Source of the DNA: Tupaia tana
Lineage: Eukaryota; Chordata; Mammalia; Scandentia; Tupaiidae
DNA: 64,000 bases
Direction: 5' to 3'
NCBI GenBank assembly: GCA_026018925.1
Contig: JAKSZU010000009.1
Location: 31,192,083-31,256,082, forward strand
This document shows positions 10,468-22,215 of this stretch, in pieces; position 1 is the stretch's first letter, and every line of letters starts with the position of its first letter. The position numbers and the translations under genes were made by a program. The notes below the pieces were generated by a model. It ran no database searches. It worked only from the letters and a program-made list of their open reading frames with translations, and had not been told where the DNA came from.

Positions 10468-13435
10468 CAGGCCTCTTTTCATGAGTGCTGCCTCACCTTC
10501 CAGGTTTTTGTTTCAAGTTGGGGCACATCAGCTACACTCTAATGACCTATTTCTCTGACTCCAGTTATCCACAAGGAGACTGATTTTGGTTCCAGCAGGC
10601 CTCTCTTTCTGAGTGCCAGCCCCCAACCACTTTTGTAGGGATTTGCCATGGGAACTCAGGGCCCTCTAACCTGCATCAATTTGCAACTTGAACCTATTCA
10701 CTAAGTCATATCTCTGTAGCATATCCTCAGCTCATCAGAAGTGGAAAATTTCGTAGAAGAACCAACTACCTGAAGCTAGCTATGCAAACTTTATCTGCTC
10801 TGATCTGGAAGACACAGCCTTGTAATAGGATCACACATAGAACTAAAGGTGATATTTACTGCTCTGATACTACCAAATAGTCTCCAATAAATAGGAAGAA
10901 GTTATATTGCATCCAATTACTAAAAATCAGTGAAGAGGCAGACTAAAAATGAGAAGACCTGGAAATAACTCTTCCCCTAGGTAACACAATGACCCCTCAC
11001 CAACAATGGAGAACATGAAAGAATTCACAGAAATGTCAGAAAAAGAGTTCCAAACGTTCATAGTAACAAAACTCAATGAAATGCAAGAAAGAACAGACAA
11101 CCAATTCCAGAAATGAGGAGATCATTCCAGGACATGAAGGAGGAAGTCCATTAAGAGATAGAAACCCTAAAATAGAATTAAACAGAATTCCTGTAAATGA
11201 ATAACACAATATAGGGAATTAAATTCTCTCTCATTAAAAGCAGATTCGACTATGCAGAAGAAAGAACTTCTGACCTTGAAAACAAAGTCTCAAACATAGA
11301 CCAAAACACAGAAAACAATGAAAAAATAATCAAAGAAATTAGGATAACATTTGGTAAATTCTAGATACCATTAAGCATTTGAATATTCACTTAGTGGTTA
11401 TTCCAAAAGGTGAAGAAGTTCATAAAGTCATGGAACACCTCTTCCTTGAAATACTGTGTGAAAATTTTCAAAATCTGTAAAAACAAAAAGTAATTCAGAC
11501 CTGAGAAATAAAAAAGAAGCCCAAATAGAATCAGCATAAAAAGATCTTCCCCCAGCACATCTTAGCCAGATTGGTAAAAATCAAGATAAAGATAAGATTC
11601 TAAAAATGGCAAGAGAAAAATGTCAAGTTACTTATAAAGGTTATCCTACTAGGCTAATCTCTCAATTGAAACAATGCAGGCAAGGAAAGAATGAGAAGAT
11701 ATAGTCACAATATTAAAAGAAAAATAATTTTAACCAAGAATACAATACCTGGCAAGATTATCCCTTGAATGGGAAGAACAAATAAAATTATTCTCATATA
11801 AACAAGTACTGAAAGAATTCACCAATTCTAGACCAACTCTACAAGAAGCGTTGATGGGAGTATTATACAAGAAAAACTAAAGCGAGATGAACAGAAATAA
11901 TCAAACAAAAAATGGCCAAGAAATAGCTGACAAAATGGAAGGGATAAGTTCACAAATATTGATAGGGTGAATGGGTTAAAAAAAAAAAGAAAACAGGAGC
12001 CTTCTATATGCTGCTTATAACAAACACATTTGATTGATAAAGATATATAGTCTGAAGATGAAATGCTGTTAAAAGGTATTTACTGCAATTGGAATTTTTT
12101 TAAAAAAGACTAGAGTCACAATACTGATATCAGATAAAATAAACTTCAAGACAAAAGCTGTAAGAAGAGAAAAAGAAGAGCATTATATAACACTAAAAAG
12201 GCTGATTCATCAAGAAGATATTACGTTTATAAATATTTACACACCCAACACTGGAACACCCAAATATGTGAAATAGAGACTGTTAGATCTAAAGGGAGAG
12301 ATAGACTGTAACACAGTAATCATTGGGGTTCTCAACACCTCACTGCCTCCTCTGGACAGATCATCTAGACAAAAAATAAACAAAAAAGATATAAGATCTA
12401 AATAATATCATAAATCAAATAGACTTGAGAGATGTCTATAAAATATTTCATTTAACAACCACAAAAACACACATTTTTTCTCACCCACGTGGAATGCTTT
12501 TAAAGATCAACCACATGATAAGGCACGAAACAAGCCTTTACAAATTCAAAGGTGTAGAAACTATATCCAACATCTTTTCTGAACATGATACAATCAAGCG
12601 TGAAATCAACTAAGGAAAAAACCCCTGAAAATACATACAAACTTACAGGAACTAAACAATCTATTCCTGAATGACTTTACAACCATTGAAGAAATAAAGA
12701 CTGAAATAAAAATATTAACTAAACCAATGATAATGAACAAGTGAGTTTTTATAACCCATGGGACACAGCAAAAGCAGTCATAAGAAGGAAGTTCAAAGCA
12801 ATTAGTGCCCACAAGAAAAAAAACAGGAAGGTGACAAATAGACAACCTAATGAGAAATCTCAAGAAATTGGAAAAGCAACAACAACAACCAAAAATTACC
12901 AGAAGAAAAGAAATAATAAAAGTTTAAGCAGAAATAAATGAAATAGAGAATAAAGGAATTAAATAGAAAATAAATCAAATTAAAAGGTGGTTATTTGATA
13001 AAATAAACAAATGATACGCTATTATATAAATTAATTAAGAGAAACAGAGAAAAGAATCAGATCAATCAAATCATCAATAAAACAGGTTATATTACACTAG
13101 ACAGAACAGAAATACACAAGATCATGAAAGAATACTATGAGTGATTATATGTCAACAAACAAGAAAACCTAGATGAGATGGACAAGACTGACTCAGGAAG
13201 AAATAGAAAGCCTGAATAGACCAGCAACAAACAATGAGATTTAATCAGTAAAAAATAATCTCCCAACAAAGAAAAGTCCAGGCCTAATGGCTTCAATTCT
13301 GATATCTACAAAACTTTTAAAGAACTAATCCCAATTCTCCTCAAACTATTTTGAAAACTCTAATAGGAAGGAACCCTCCCTGATTCATTCTATTAAGCCT
13401 CTATTATCCTGATACCCAAACAGACCAGGACACAC

Positions 13436-13476
<41 letters not shown>

Positions 13477-13655
13477 ACAGACCAATATCCCTGATGAATG
13501 CACTGTAAAAATTCTCAACAAGATTCTAGCAAATTGTATCCAGCAATACATTAAAAAGATTATATAGCATGACCAGATAGACTTTATTCCAGGGATTCAA
13601 GGGTGGTTCAACATCCACAAAAGAATCAATGTAATACATCACATTAACAGGTTAA
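10468..13655 (+). mobile_element. Older L1 with 5' leader, ORF1 and ORF2 remains, 3' truncated
   Basis: Parts follow in L1 order: a leader at about 10468-10920, an ORF1-type region to about 11980, the endonuclease region at 12000-12650, then the start of the RT domain. Around 13476-13650 frames read YRPISLMN and, after decay, the FQGFKGGS motif typical of L1 RT. Frames are broken throughout. The element stops at about 13655, before the catalytic RT core, so it lacks a 3' end. Confidence 0.85.
13437..13474. repeat. A38 homopolymer inside L1 RT region
   Basis: Thirty-eight consecutive A residues inside the coding part of the L1, not at its 3' end. It expanded from the A-rich stretch just before the RT motif. 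Confidence 0.95.
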
Positions 13656-13849
13656 AAAATGGTCCTTGGAAAAGTGTATAGGAATATAAAGGTAAAGTGG
13701 AAATATTCTCTTCCAAACACCATTCCATATTCCCTTTATCCAAACAAAGAAGAAAAATCCCTTTATAAAATGCCATAAAAGAAATCACAGGAGAGTTAAA
13801 AAAGAATCTTCTCCCCGTGAAATGATTAAGGGCTACTTTGTTGATGTGG
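13656..13849. other. Unrecognised
   Basis: Short unrecognised interval between the L1 end and a MIR. A 79-codon minus frame spans 13639-13878 without similarity I can name. Confidence 0.4.
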
Positions 13850-13995
13850 CAGCATACAGTAGAGGTTAAACATTTCACTCTAGTTAAGTTAATAGGGCTT
13901 GAATCTCAGCTTAGATAAATTACTCTGTAGTATTAAATAATTCATTTAATCTCATTGTGTATCAATTTGCCTAGAAACACAAAGATGATAACAGA
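13850..13995 (-). mobile_element. MIR SINE relic
   Basis: Antisense MIR blocks: GGGCTTGAATCTCAGCT, TAGATAAATTACT and TTAATCTCATTGTGTATC, the counterparts of the consensus 3' half. Confidence 0.6.
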
Positions 13996-14660
13996 ACATT
14001 TGGTGGTAATAGCAGCATAAGTTTTGAATATGAGTTCTCAGAAATAGACATAACAACTAGATACTAAAACTTATGGACAACATTTACAACAAAAGTAGGT
14101 GATCAGATACCCCACAGTCCCAAAATACAATCAGATGATCAGGACAAATATAAACATGGCAAGACTAGCATGGTATCAGGGAGTGTGTAAAATAAAGTAC
14201 AGGGAAGTAACAGAGCATCTGATCTAAAAACAGAAAAAAAAGAAAAAAAAATACAACATAAGCCAAAAAACTGTTCACTGGGAATATAGCAGAAAATTTA
14301 GAATAGCAGCTGAAATAGGATGACAACAGAAGAAAGGATATAAAGTTGTGATATAGAAGAGGTTAAGTAAAAACCCTGTAGCCCTGAACTGGAATGGAAA
14401 ATATACATATGAACACACTCATGAGGTATTGTATCTATCTATCCATCCTCTTCAGCAGATCTATACATGAATAGGCTTAGAAACATTGAATAAGCAAGTA
14501 ACAGTAAACACTCTAACACTCAAGATTGTGTACTTGAAATTCCGTGCTCCATCAGAAGAAAACATGGTATCTTAGGGAACTGGCTGGTCCTAGGTCAAGA
14601 ATATTTTATAATACAACATAGTGAGTATGCTGTTATAATCTACTTTGGTCATGTTTCATG
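13996..14660. other. Unrecognised A-rich region
   Basis: A-rich, including broken A runs at 14231-14250. No family was recognised. Confidence 0.45.
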
Positions 14661-14670
14661 AACTCATAGG

Positions 14671-14949
14671 TTGGGGCTAGCAGGTGGCACAGTGGTTAAG
14701 GTACTGGACTCCGATGTGGTCAACCACAGTTGGAGTCCCAGGCTAGGCATCTTGAAACTCATGCCAGGCATATGTGTATGTGTACCCAAAATCCAGAGAG
14801 GAGAATGGAGGAGAAAGGACTGCGGTGCGGCCATTCCCCCGTTGGGGGGCATGATTTCTTGCTTTTGTTTTCTCTGTCTCTCTGGTGAGTGTGCATGACA
14901 TATAGCAAAAATCTCTCCCAAAACAAGCAGAAACAACAACAAAAGATAC
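14671..14949 (+). mobile_element. Tu-III-type SINE, full length
   Basis: Perfect 10-base target-site duplication AACTCATAGG at 14661-14670 and 14950-14959. It has the older head variant (GCAGGTGGCACAGTGGTTAA). Confidence 0.92.
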
Positions 14950-14959
14950 AACTCATAGG

Positions 14960-15711
14960 CCAATTTGAAAATGATTTCACTGATGAAATATGGGAAAGCT
15001 GGAGCTTCAGAAAGGATTACAAGGAAGTGATGTCACAACATGTCATTGTAGGCAGCTCTAAGCTCTTGCTTCCCCACAGAAACATTAAAAAAAAAAGATT
15101 TGTTAGAATTAAATTTTTCAAAATTATGGAAAACAGATAAAGGTTTAGAGAACCTAAGTAAACCGTGAATCAAGAAAAAGGCAACTGGAAAACTTTGTGG
15201 CGTTTAAATTAGCCTTTGACCCATCCTTCTCTAGCAAGGTAACAGTCTTGAAGGTGGAAGCCTATATTCCTAGCACGGGATCCCGGTTCATGAATACAAA
15301 GGAGAACAGACCCAATTCAAAAATTATTGTGTATGTCTATTCCAACCATTCCAACCTAACTGGGGAATACCTGCAGGAAAGACATAAGGCTATCATCCTT
15401 GTCTCACATAACTCAGAGGCCAAGCTGTAAAAATGGCAGGCTTTGTATGAAAATATTCAAGCTGAAATATCTGCAGGTACCTAGAACAAAATATATGGAC
15501 AAAGTCTACAGTAGTTCACCTAAACAAGGGAGTGTTTTCTTTAGAAATTAAAATATGTAAAAGGACCTGTACATATAGGGAAATTCAGAAAACCACATGT
15601 ATACTGAGAAGAGGCCTGAGAAATGCTATGCTTTCAACTAAGGCTGATACATAAGGTCAGTTCAAGCACGGGCTAAGTGTTTTTATGGGGGGAAGGGAGG
15701 AAATGGGTGCT
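14960..15711. other. Unrecognised, moderately complex sequence
   Basis: Not a repeat I know. It holds a 77-codon plus frame (15197-15430) that looks low-biased and is not supported as a gene. Higher GC than its surroundings near 15240-15330. Confidence 0.4.
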
Positions 15712-15961
15712 TGTTTGTTTTTGCTTTTGTCATAGGCCATGTGCACTTGCTAGAGAGAAACAGAGATAAGGAAAGTGAGAAATCACCTTCCAGGGGGTAT
15801 GGCCACACAACAATACCTTTTCCTCAACTCTCTTCATTGGATTTTGGGTATTCACACACAGTGCCCTGCATGATTTTTAAGCCACCAGGTCCAGGACTTG
15901 AATCATGGTTGGACATATGGAAATCCAGAAACTTAATCACCATGCCACCTGTTGGTCCTGG
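15712..15961 (-). mobile_element. Tu-III-type SINE
   Basis: Minus-strand copy ending CACCTGTTGGTCC at the head. The left end is a TGTTTGTTTTTGC-type decayed poly-A. Confidence 0.85.
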
Positions 15962-16097
15962 AGTTGTTTTCTGTTTGTTTGTTTATTGTCTTGTTATTCT
16001 TCTTGGAATTTTTAGTATCGACATCCAAAGAAATATCTGTCAAAAGTTAGCTGAACAAAAACTGAAGAAGTAATCACACAGAAATGAATATACATTA

Positions 16098-16215
16098 GTA
16101 TTTTGGGCATTCATGCACACGCACCCGGTATGAGTCATGCTAGGTCTGGGACTGAAACTGCTGTCAACCATATGGGAGTCCAGCACCTTAACTACTATGC
16201 CGCCTCTTGGCCCCT
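16098..16215 (-). mobile_element. Tu-III-type SINE, head half only
   Basis: Only the tRNA-like head and the start of the body remain (ATTTTGGGCATTCATGCACA to CTCTTGGCCCC). The tail is missing, which for a retroposon implies a later deletion. Confidence 0.75.
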
Positions 16216-16274
16216 GGAACAGAAATATTTGAAAAGAATAACTAAATAGCACGAGTTAAATTCTCTTTTTATTT

Positions 16275-16526
16275 TTTTTATTTTCAGAAGGCAAGCACAT
16301 TCACCAAAGAGGGACGAGAAGGAGAAGGACAGGGAGAAAACATTCTCCAATGGGCATGCTCACACCAAAATTCCTTTCTTCTCCATTCCTCCATCATGTT
16401 GGGATATTTGGGCACACATGTACATGTGCTTGGAATATTTTTCAAGCTGCTGGGCCAGGACTTGAACTATATAGTCAGCCATCTGGGATCCAACTCCATT
16501 AACCACTAGGCCATGAGGCTGGCCCA
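16275..16526 (-). mobile_element. Tu-III-type SINE, diverged
   Basis: Minus-strand copy with strongly altered body. The head ends CATGAGGCTGGCCCA at 16526. Confidence 0.8.
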
Positions 16527-16563
16527 GGAATTACATTCTTTGGACCTAAGAAATATGCTTAAG

Positions 16564-16720
16564 GGGCCAGCAGGTGGCATGGTGGTTAAGGGTGCTGGAC
16601 TCCCATATGGCCAACCACAGTTTGAGTCTGGGACCTGGCAGCTTGCTTTCTCTCTCTCCTTCTGTTCTTCTCTGGTCAAATTAAAATAAATAAAGTTAAA
16701 TAAAATAATTCTTAAAAAAA
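16564..16720 (+). mobile_element. Short-form SINE (about 155 bp)
   Basis: Has the Tu-III-type head but jumps after the B-box region from GGCAGCTTGC straight to a CT-rich block and a tail of TCAAATTAAAATAAATAAAG. The roughly 100-base core (GAGGAGAATGGAGGAG) is missing. Target-site duplication AAGAAATATGCTTAAG on both sides; the right copy is shared with the next SINE. Confidence 0.85.
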
Positions 16721-16736
16721 AAGAAATATGCTTAAG

Positions 16737-17001
16737 GGACCAGCAGTTAGTGTAATGGCTATGTCGCTGGACTCTCATGTAGTCAACAGTGGTTTGAGTC
16801 CCGGACCCGGTGGCTGAAATTCACGCCAGGCGCATATGCATGCGTGCTCAAGATCCCCAGAAGAGAATGGAGGAGAAGGGACTGCAGCCTGACCATCCCC
16901 CCTGGGGGATGATTTCTCACTTTCTGTCTCTCTGTCTGTCTGACAAGTGCACGCACCCTGTAGCAAAAACCTCTCCCTCCCCCCAAAAAAAGAAAAAAAC
17001 A
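16737..17001 (+). mobile_element. Tu-III-type SINE at the same target as its neighbour
   Basis: Full-length copy with the young head (CAGCAGTTAGTGTAATGGC). Flanked by AAGAAATATGCTTAAG (16721-16736) and AAGAAATATACTTAAG (17002-17017). Confidence 0.92.
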
Positions 17002-17221
17002 AAGAAATATACTTAAGAACAGAAAGAAAAATATGAACTTTTGTTCTAGATAAATGAATGAAAACAGAACCATATGTAAACATAAACTAGTAATATTTTG
17101 AATTTAAATATACATTTTAAAATCCTTATATATTAAAGCAAATAAAAACTGGTTATTATCTCAAATGTACCAATCTTATTTTTTATGACTTTCTTAAGAT
17201 AATGATATAAGAAGAGAGTTC

Positions 17222-17507
17222 TCTTTCTTTCTTTCTTTCTTTTTTGTTTCTATTTAGAGAGAATTTTTTGCAATAGATTGCATGCACTTACTGGAGAGGC
17301 AAAGAGAGAGAAAATTAGAAATCATTCCCTGAGGAGGATGGTCAGGCCACAATCCCTTTTCCTCCATTCTTCTTTTGGGATTTGGGGCATGCACACACAT
17401 ATGTGCCTAGCATGAGTTTCAAGCATCAAGCCTCTGGATCTGGGTCTCAAATCATGGTTGGCCATGTGGGAGTCTAGCCCTTTAACCACTATGCTACCTG
17501 CTGTCCC
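17222..17507 (-). mobile_element. Tu-III-type SINE
   Basis: The tail has become a (CTTT)n run at 17222-17241. A short flanking repeat AAGAGAG lies at about 17212 and 17509. Confidence 0.85.
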
Positions 17508-17763
17508 AAAGAGAGATTTCTAACCACTACTCTGCCCCTACGATGTTGCCCCCAAACAGACAAATATTAGCTAAAATATACATAAAACTGCTGTAAAAAT
17601 TGGGCAAAACTGCTTTTCAAAGGACATAAATAAATTTCTTTTTGAAATAAAGAAGAAGGGTCTTGACTAAAAGACGTGAAACTTCGTATACTGAAATCCT
17701 TGATCAGTGTGGGATCATAGGAATTTTCTTGATCCTGGAAAAATCACTAATATCCCCAATATT

Positions 17764-18005
17764 TTTTAAAGAGATTTTTGCTATAAGGCACATGTGCCCG
17801 CTAGAAAGACAGAGAGACACAAAGTGAGAAATTACCCCTAGGGGGGATTGCCACTCTGCAGTTCCTTCTCCACTACTCTCTTCTTGTTTTCTTAGACACA
17901 CTCACCCAGCTTGAGTTTTAAGCTACCCAGTCTGGAACTCGAACTGCTGTCTACTACATGGGAATCCAGTCACATAATCATTCTGCCATCTGTTGGTATG
18001 GTCTC
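17764..18005 (-). mobile_element. Tu-III-type SINE
   Basis: Target-site duplication TAATATCCCCAATATT (17748-17763) and TAATATACCCAATATT (18006-18021), one mismatch in 16. Confidence 0.9.
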
Positions 18006-18037
18006 TAATATACCCAATATTAAGATATGAGTTTTGG

Positions 18038-18252
18038 CCCAGCAGGTGAAGTGGTTTGGTTAAGGCACTGGATCCCACAATGCCAACTCTGCTGTTTGAG
18101 TCTTTGACCCAAAATTCCAATGGAGAAGAAGGGATTGCACCATGGCCATCTTCCCTGGTGGCCTAGCAGGTGATTTCTCAATTTCTGTCTCTCTCTGTCT
18201 CTATTTGTCTCTCTCCATTCAGTGCAATGGCCCTATGGTAAACATCTAAAAA
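18038..18252 (+). mobile_element. Tu-III-type SINE with internal deletion
   Basis: The head and CT-rich tail are clear, but part of the central body between the B box and GAGAAGAAGGGATTGC is lost. A 15-base insertion-like duplication of GCCTAGCAGGTG appears near 18160. Confidence 0.8.
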
Positions 18253-18413
18253 TGAGCTTTAATGTTTGGAAGTAGGGCAATATGTTGTTAGAACATTTTC
18301 AGCTTTGTAAGACCTTATCAGAAATAGTCACTTTGAGAAGCTCAAGGCTTCTTTAAAGGCAAGTATGGCCAAAACAAATAGAAATTGCTTGGTGTTTCTC
18401 ACAGCTGTTTCTT

Positions 18414-18709
18414 TCTTTTTTTCTTTTTTCTTTTTTTTCCTCTTTTTTTTTTTTTTTTTTTTTGAGAGTTATTTGCTATGGGGCGCGTGCGCGCCCCAGT
18501 CAGACAGAGACAGAAAGACAGAAAGTGAGAAATCACCCCCCAGTGGGAATGGCCAAGCCGCAATCCCTTCTTCTCCATTTTCCTCTTGGGATCCTGGGCA
18601 TGCACGCACCTGCGCCCGGCGTGAGTTCTAAGCCACCAGGTCTGGAACGCGAACCACGGTCGACTACATGGGAGTCCAGTGACACAGCCATTACGCTACT
18701 GCTGGTCCC
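18414..18709 (-). mobile_element. Tu-III-type SINE, young-looking
   Basis: Keeps CpG-rich segments (GGGCGCGTGCGCGCC). Target-site duplication TCACAGCTGTTTCTT at 18399-18413 and 18710-18724, perfect over 15 bases. Confidence 0.93.
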
Positions 18710-18933
18710 TCACAGCTGTTTCTTGACATGATAGATATCTTCCCAAAGCATTAGAATTATTTTTATTTGTTTTCTGTTTTGTTTGTTTGCTTGCTTTATG
18801 CTGTTCTGTATTTTTATCCCTACCATTTTTTTATGAATGTTTTTAACTTTCAAAAAAGCTTAAAGAATTTTACAGTGGACAATTTTACATTTGCTTATAT
18901 GATAGAGTTACCATTTTTGTATTATAGTTCTTT

Positions 18934-19167
18934 TGTTTTGTTTGTTTGTTTTAGTTTGTTACAGGATATATGCACTTGCTGGAAAGAGACAGAGAGAGAA
19001 AGACAGAGAAAGTGAGAAATTACCCCCAAGGGTGATGGCCATACCACATCTCTTCTTCAATCTCTCCTTGAAATTTTGGCCATGCGTGAACATGTACCTG
19101 GGTCCAGGACTCAAACCCCATCATTAATCATGTGAAATCTAGCTGCCTTAATCACCATGACTGGCCC
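18934..19167 (-). mobile_element. Tu-III-type SINE
   Basis: Minus-strand copy with AGTTCTTT at both edges (about 18926 and 19168). The body is shortened near the B box. Confidence 0.82.
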
Positions 19168-19199
19168 AGTTCTTTCCACTTTTTAAAATTAAAGTATAA

Positions 19200-19377
19200 T
19201 TTGGTGAAGATGAAGTTGTTGTTAAGGTACTGGACTCCCACATGGCTGACTCTGGTTCAAGTCTTGAACCTGGTGGCTTGCTTTCTCATTTTCCCTTTCT
19301 CTCTCTGTCTCTCTCTGGTCAGACTAAAAATAATAATAATAATTAATAAAGTTAAATAAATAATTATTTAAAAAATG
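19200..19377 (+). mobile_element. Short-form SINE, head slightly truncated
   Basis: Same core-less design as 16564-16720, with an (AAT)n tail and AATAAAGTTAAATAAATAAT. Flanked by AAAGTATAA at 19191-19199 and 19379-19387. Confidence 0.8.
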
Positions 19378-19539
19378 TAAAGTATAAATATAGTAAAAGT
19401 TACCCTTTTTGGTGCACTTTTATGCCAGTCTTGTCAAACACCTACTGTAGACTAATCACTAAATAATCTAGATATAGTACATTTCTTTTATCTGTCAAAT
19501 TTACCCGTGTCCCTAGATGTACTGGACAAATTCTTAGAG

Positions 19540-20100
19540 ACAAAGAATTTACCTAAATGATCAAATAAGAAATACAAAAACTCAATAGACCTTTAACAAG
19601 TAAATTGAATCAGTAATTGAAAATCTACCAAACATTTGAAGAACAAATAACTTAAATCCACTTCAAACTCTTCCGAGATATGTGAGACTTAGGATCATTT
19701 TCTAATGCATCCTATGAGATTTTCATTGCCATGATACTAAATTCAAAAAAGATATCATGACAAGAGAAATGTATTGATCAATATTTCTTACAACTATAAA
19801 TACAAAAATCATCCACAAAATACTAGCAAACTGATTTCAACAGCACATTTACAGGATTATACACCATTACTAATAGAGATATATGCAGAAAAACGAGTGG
19901 CTAAGTAGAAGAAAATCAATCGATGTAATACACTGCATTAATAGAACAAGGGGAAAAAAAACATATGAGCTTCTCATTGATGCACAAAAGGCATATGATA
20001 CCTCCTAATATACCTATCATAATAACCCACATAAACTAGGAAGTAGAGGTGATGGTTACACAACTTTATGAAAATAATTAATGGTACCGAATTGAAATGT
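19540..20100 (+). mobile_element. L1 ORF2 RT-region relic
   Basis: Contains CACAAAATACTAGCAAACTG, GGATTATACACCATTAC and ATCGATGTAATACACTGCAT, which correspond to the stretch just before the L1 RT active site. Then ATTGATGCACAAAAGGCATA, where the conserved D-A-(E/Q)-KA motif of the RT lies. The last 60 bases resemble an L1 3' UTR, so an internal deletion or a second fragment is likely. Confidence 0.75.
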
Positions 20101-20144
20101 ATTCTTTTTTTAATTAAATAATTAAAAAAAAAAAGAAAAAGAGA

Positions 20145-20180
20145 AGTCATTATGCCTTTTTGCATAGAAAAATAAGTATT
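20145..20180 (+). mobile_element. Possible mariner-MITE fragment
   Basis: GAAGTCATTATGCC followed by TTTTTGCATAGAAAAATA resembles the mariner-type MITE at 25579 and 58499. Very short, so weak. Confidence 0.3.
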
Positions 20181-20198
20181 CTTAAAAATGGTTATCAT

Positions 20199-20459
20199 AG
20201 GGAACCAGCAGTTAGTGTAATGGCTATGTCGCTGGACTCCCATGTAGTCGACCACGGTTCGTGTCCCGGACCCGGTGGCTTAAAACTCACGCCGGGCGCG
20301 TGTGCATTCGTGCCCAAGATCCCCAGAGAATGGAGGAGAAGGGATTGCGGCGTGACCATCCCCCCTGGGGGGGATGATTTCTCGCTTTCTGTCTCTCTGT
20401 CTCTCTCTCTCTGTCTGGCGAGCGCACGCGCCCTATAGCGAAAACCTCTCCAAAAAAAA
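20199..20459 (+). mobile_element. Tu-III-type SINE, young
   Basis: Near-consensus copy retaining GCCGGGCGCGTGTGC and GGCGAGCGCACGCGCC. Target-site duplication AAAAATGGTTATCAT at 20184-20198 and 20460-20474. Confidence 0.95.
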
Positions 20460-20474
20460 AAAAAATGGTTATCA

Positions 20475-21225
20475 TTGATAATTTTAAGATATATACACTA
20501 CAGTTAAAATTTAAGAACAAATATTAAAATGTATTAAAGCCTACAAAATATGTTAAATCCATGAATATATAATTATATAAAGCAATAAGTGAATTGTTTA
20601 TCTTTAGAATTTTACTATTTTTATATTAAAACAGATAAATTAAAAGATGAAGCATTTACTCTACCACTCCCGTATGGATTTTACCGTTTAGTAATCAATG
20701 AGTAGTTGAAGGGATGCCTCTATTAATAAGAGAATGAGTGATAATAGAATTACAATTTTTACCATTTTCAATCTGTAATGGATAATTGCTATTGAAGATT
20801 AACAGCTGCTAACATCATAAAAAGAGAACCAAATATCATGTGCCTCCAATAAAAGAAAAAATATCACCTACAGTTTTGCTAGAATAATCAAACCTAGGTC
20901 TAACCAGAGCTGGACTTCAGGTCTAGCTCTCAGTTTGAATGAAATACCAAATATAGAGGAACATACTTAACTACACTATGACTATATGACATATTCTTTG
21001 GTTTCTTCATCAGACAAATTTGGATAAAAGTAAAGAGCTTTAGGGGGAATATAAATATTAAAGAAACTTTAATAACACGAACTTTATAAAATGGATAAAA
21101 TGATAAATAAATACAGTAAAGACATTACTATAAAACCAAGATAGAAATTATTTTAAAAGGAAAAGGAGAAAGTTTTGTCAGCAATAATGAAAGGACTTTT
21201 AAGACAGCTAATACAATTCTGTTTC
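20475..21225. other. AT-rich unrecognised region
   Basis: No repeat or coding signal recognised. Confidence 0.45.
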
Positions 21226-21482
21226 TTCTTTTTTTTTTTTTTTTAGGTTTTTGTCATAAACAGGGCACATGCACTCGCCAGAGAGAGACAGTGAGAGGGA
21301 AAGAAATCACTCCCCAGGAGGGATGGCCACGCTGCAATCCCTTCTCCTCCATTCTCCTCTCAGGACCTTGGGCACGCATGCACATGTGCCTGGTGTGAGT
21401 TTAAACCACTGGGTCCGGGACTTGAACCGCGGACGAATACATGGGAGTCCAGCGACATAGCCATTACACTAACTGCTGGTCC
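21226..21482 (-). mobile_element. Tu-III-type SINE
   Basis: Complete minus-strand copy, from a T-rich left end to CTAACTGCTGGTCCC at the head. Confidence 0.9.
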
Positions 21483-21917
21483 CTCTTTGGTGTGTCTTCA
21501 TAATCTGTATTTTATTTCATAATAAAAATATTAAAAATAATCAAAGAGAGAAGCGTTCAAAAAATTTTTAAAAAGACAATAATAGTACAACCTTAAGGAA
21601 GAGGCTCTAAGAATTAAGTGAGTATATGTAAAGTACTTAGACATTACTGCATATTTAAAATTTTAGTGTTAATATGGTGTACTTTATTCTGATTCTAAAA
21701 ATAATATTTTAATCTGCATAGTTACATCACCAATTTAAATATATTAGTTATTTTATTGCTATTACAACCATAGAAGTAGTGTATTATTTCTTAGGTTCAG
21801 GGAATTAACCAGCTTTTGTGCAAATATGTAGTGTCTATTTTGCAGTCATAGTGGTGAGTTGGAAAAAAACAATTCAATTTTAACTATGAGGTGATTGACT
21901 TTGATTGACTTTGCCAT
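21483..21917. other. AT-rich unrecognised region
   Basis: Nothing recognised before the SINE cluster at 21918. Confidence 0.45.
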
Positions 21918-21927
21918 TTAAAAGCTG

Positions 21928-22203
21928 TGGGGACCAGCAATTAGCGTAATGGCTATGTCGCTGGACTCCCATGTAGTCAACCACAGTTTGCATCCCGGAC
22001 CCTGTGGCTTAAAACTCATGCCGGGCGCGTGTGCATGCATGCCCAAGATCCCGAGAGGAGAATGGAGGAGAAGGGATTGCGGCGTGACCATCCCCCTTGG
22101 GGGGTGATTTCTTGCTTTCTATCTCTCTGTCTCTCTCTGTCTGTCTGGTGAGCGCATGCGCCCTATAGCAAAAACCTCCCCCCGCCCCCCCCCCCCAAAA
22201 AAA
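21928..22203 (+). mobile_element. Tu-III-type SINE, young, C12 in tail
   Basis: Near-consensus copy. The usual CTCTC before the A tail has become a C-rich run with 12 consecutive C at 22185-22196. Target-site duplication AAAAGCTGTG at 21918-21927 and 22204-22213. Confidence 0.93.
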
Positions 22204-22215
22204 AAAAAGCTGTGT

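Noticed and set aside
15197..15430. 77-codon plus-strand frame as a gene
   Set aside because: No recognised domain, no splice or promoter context, length within chance.
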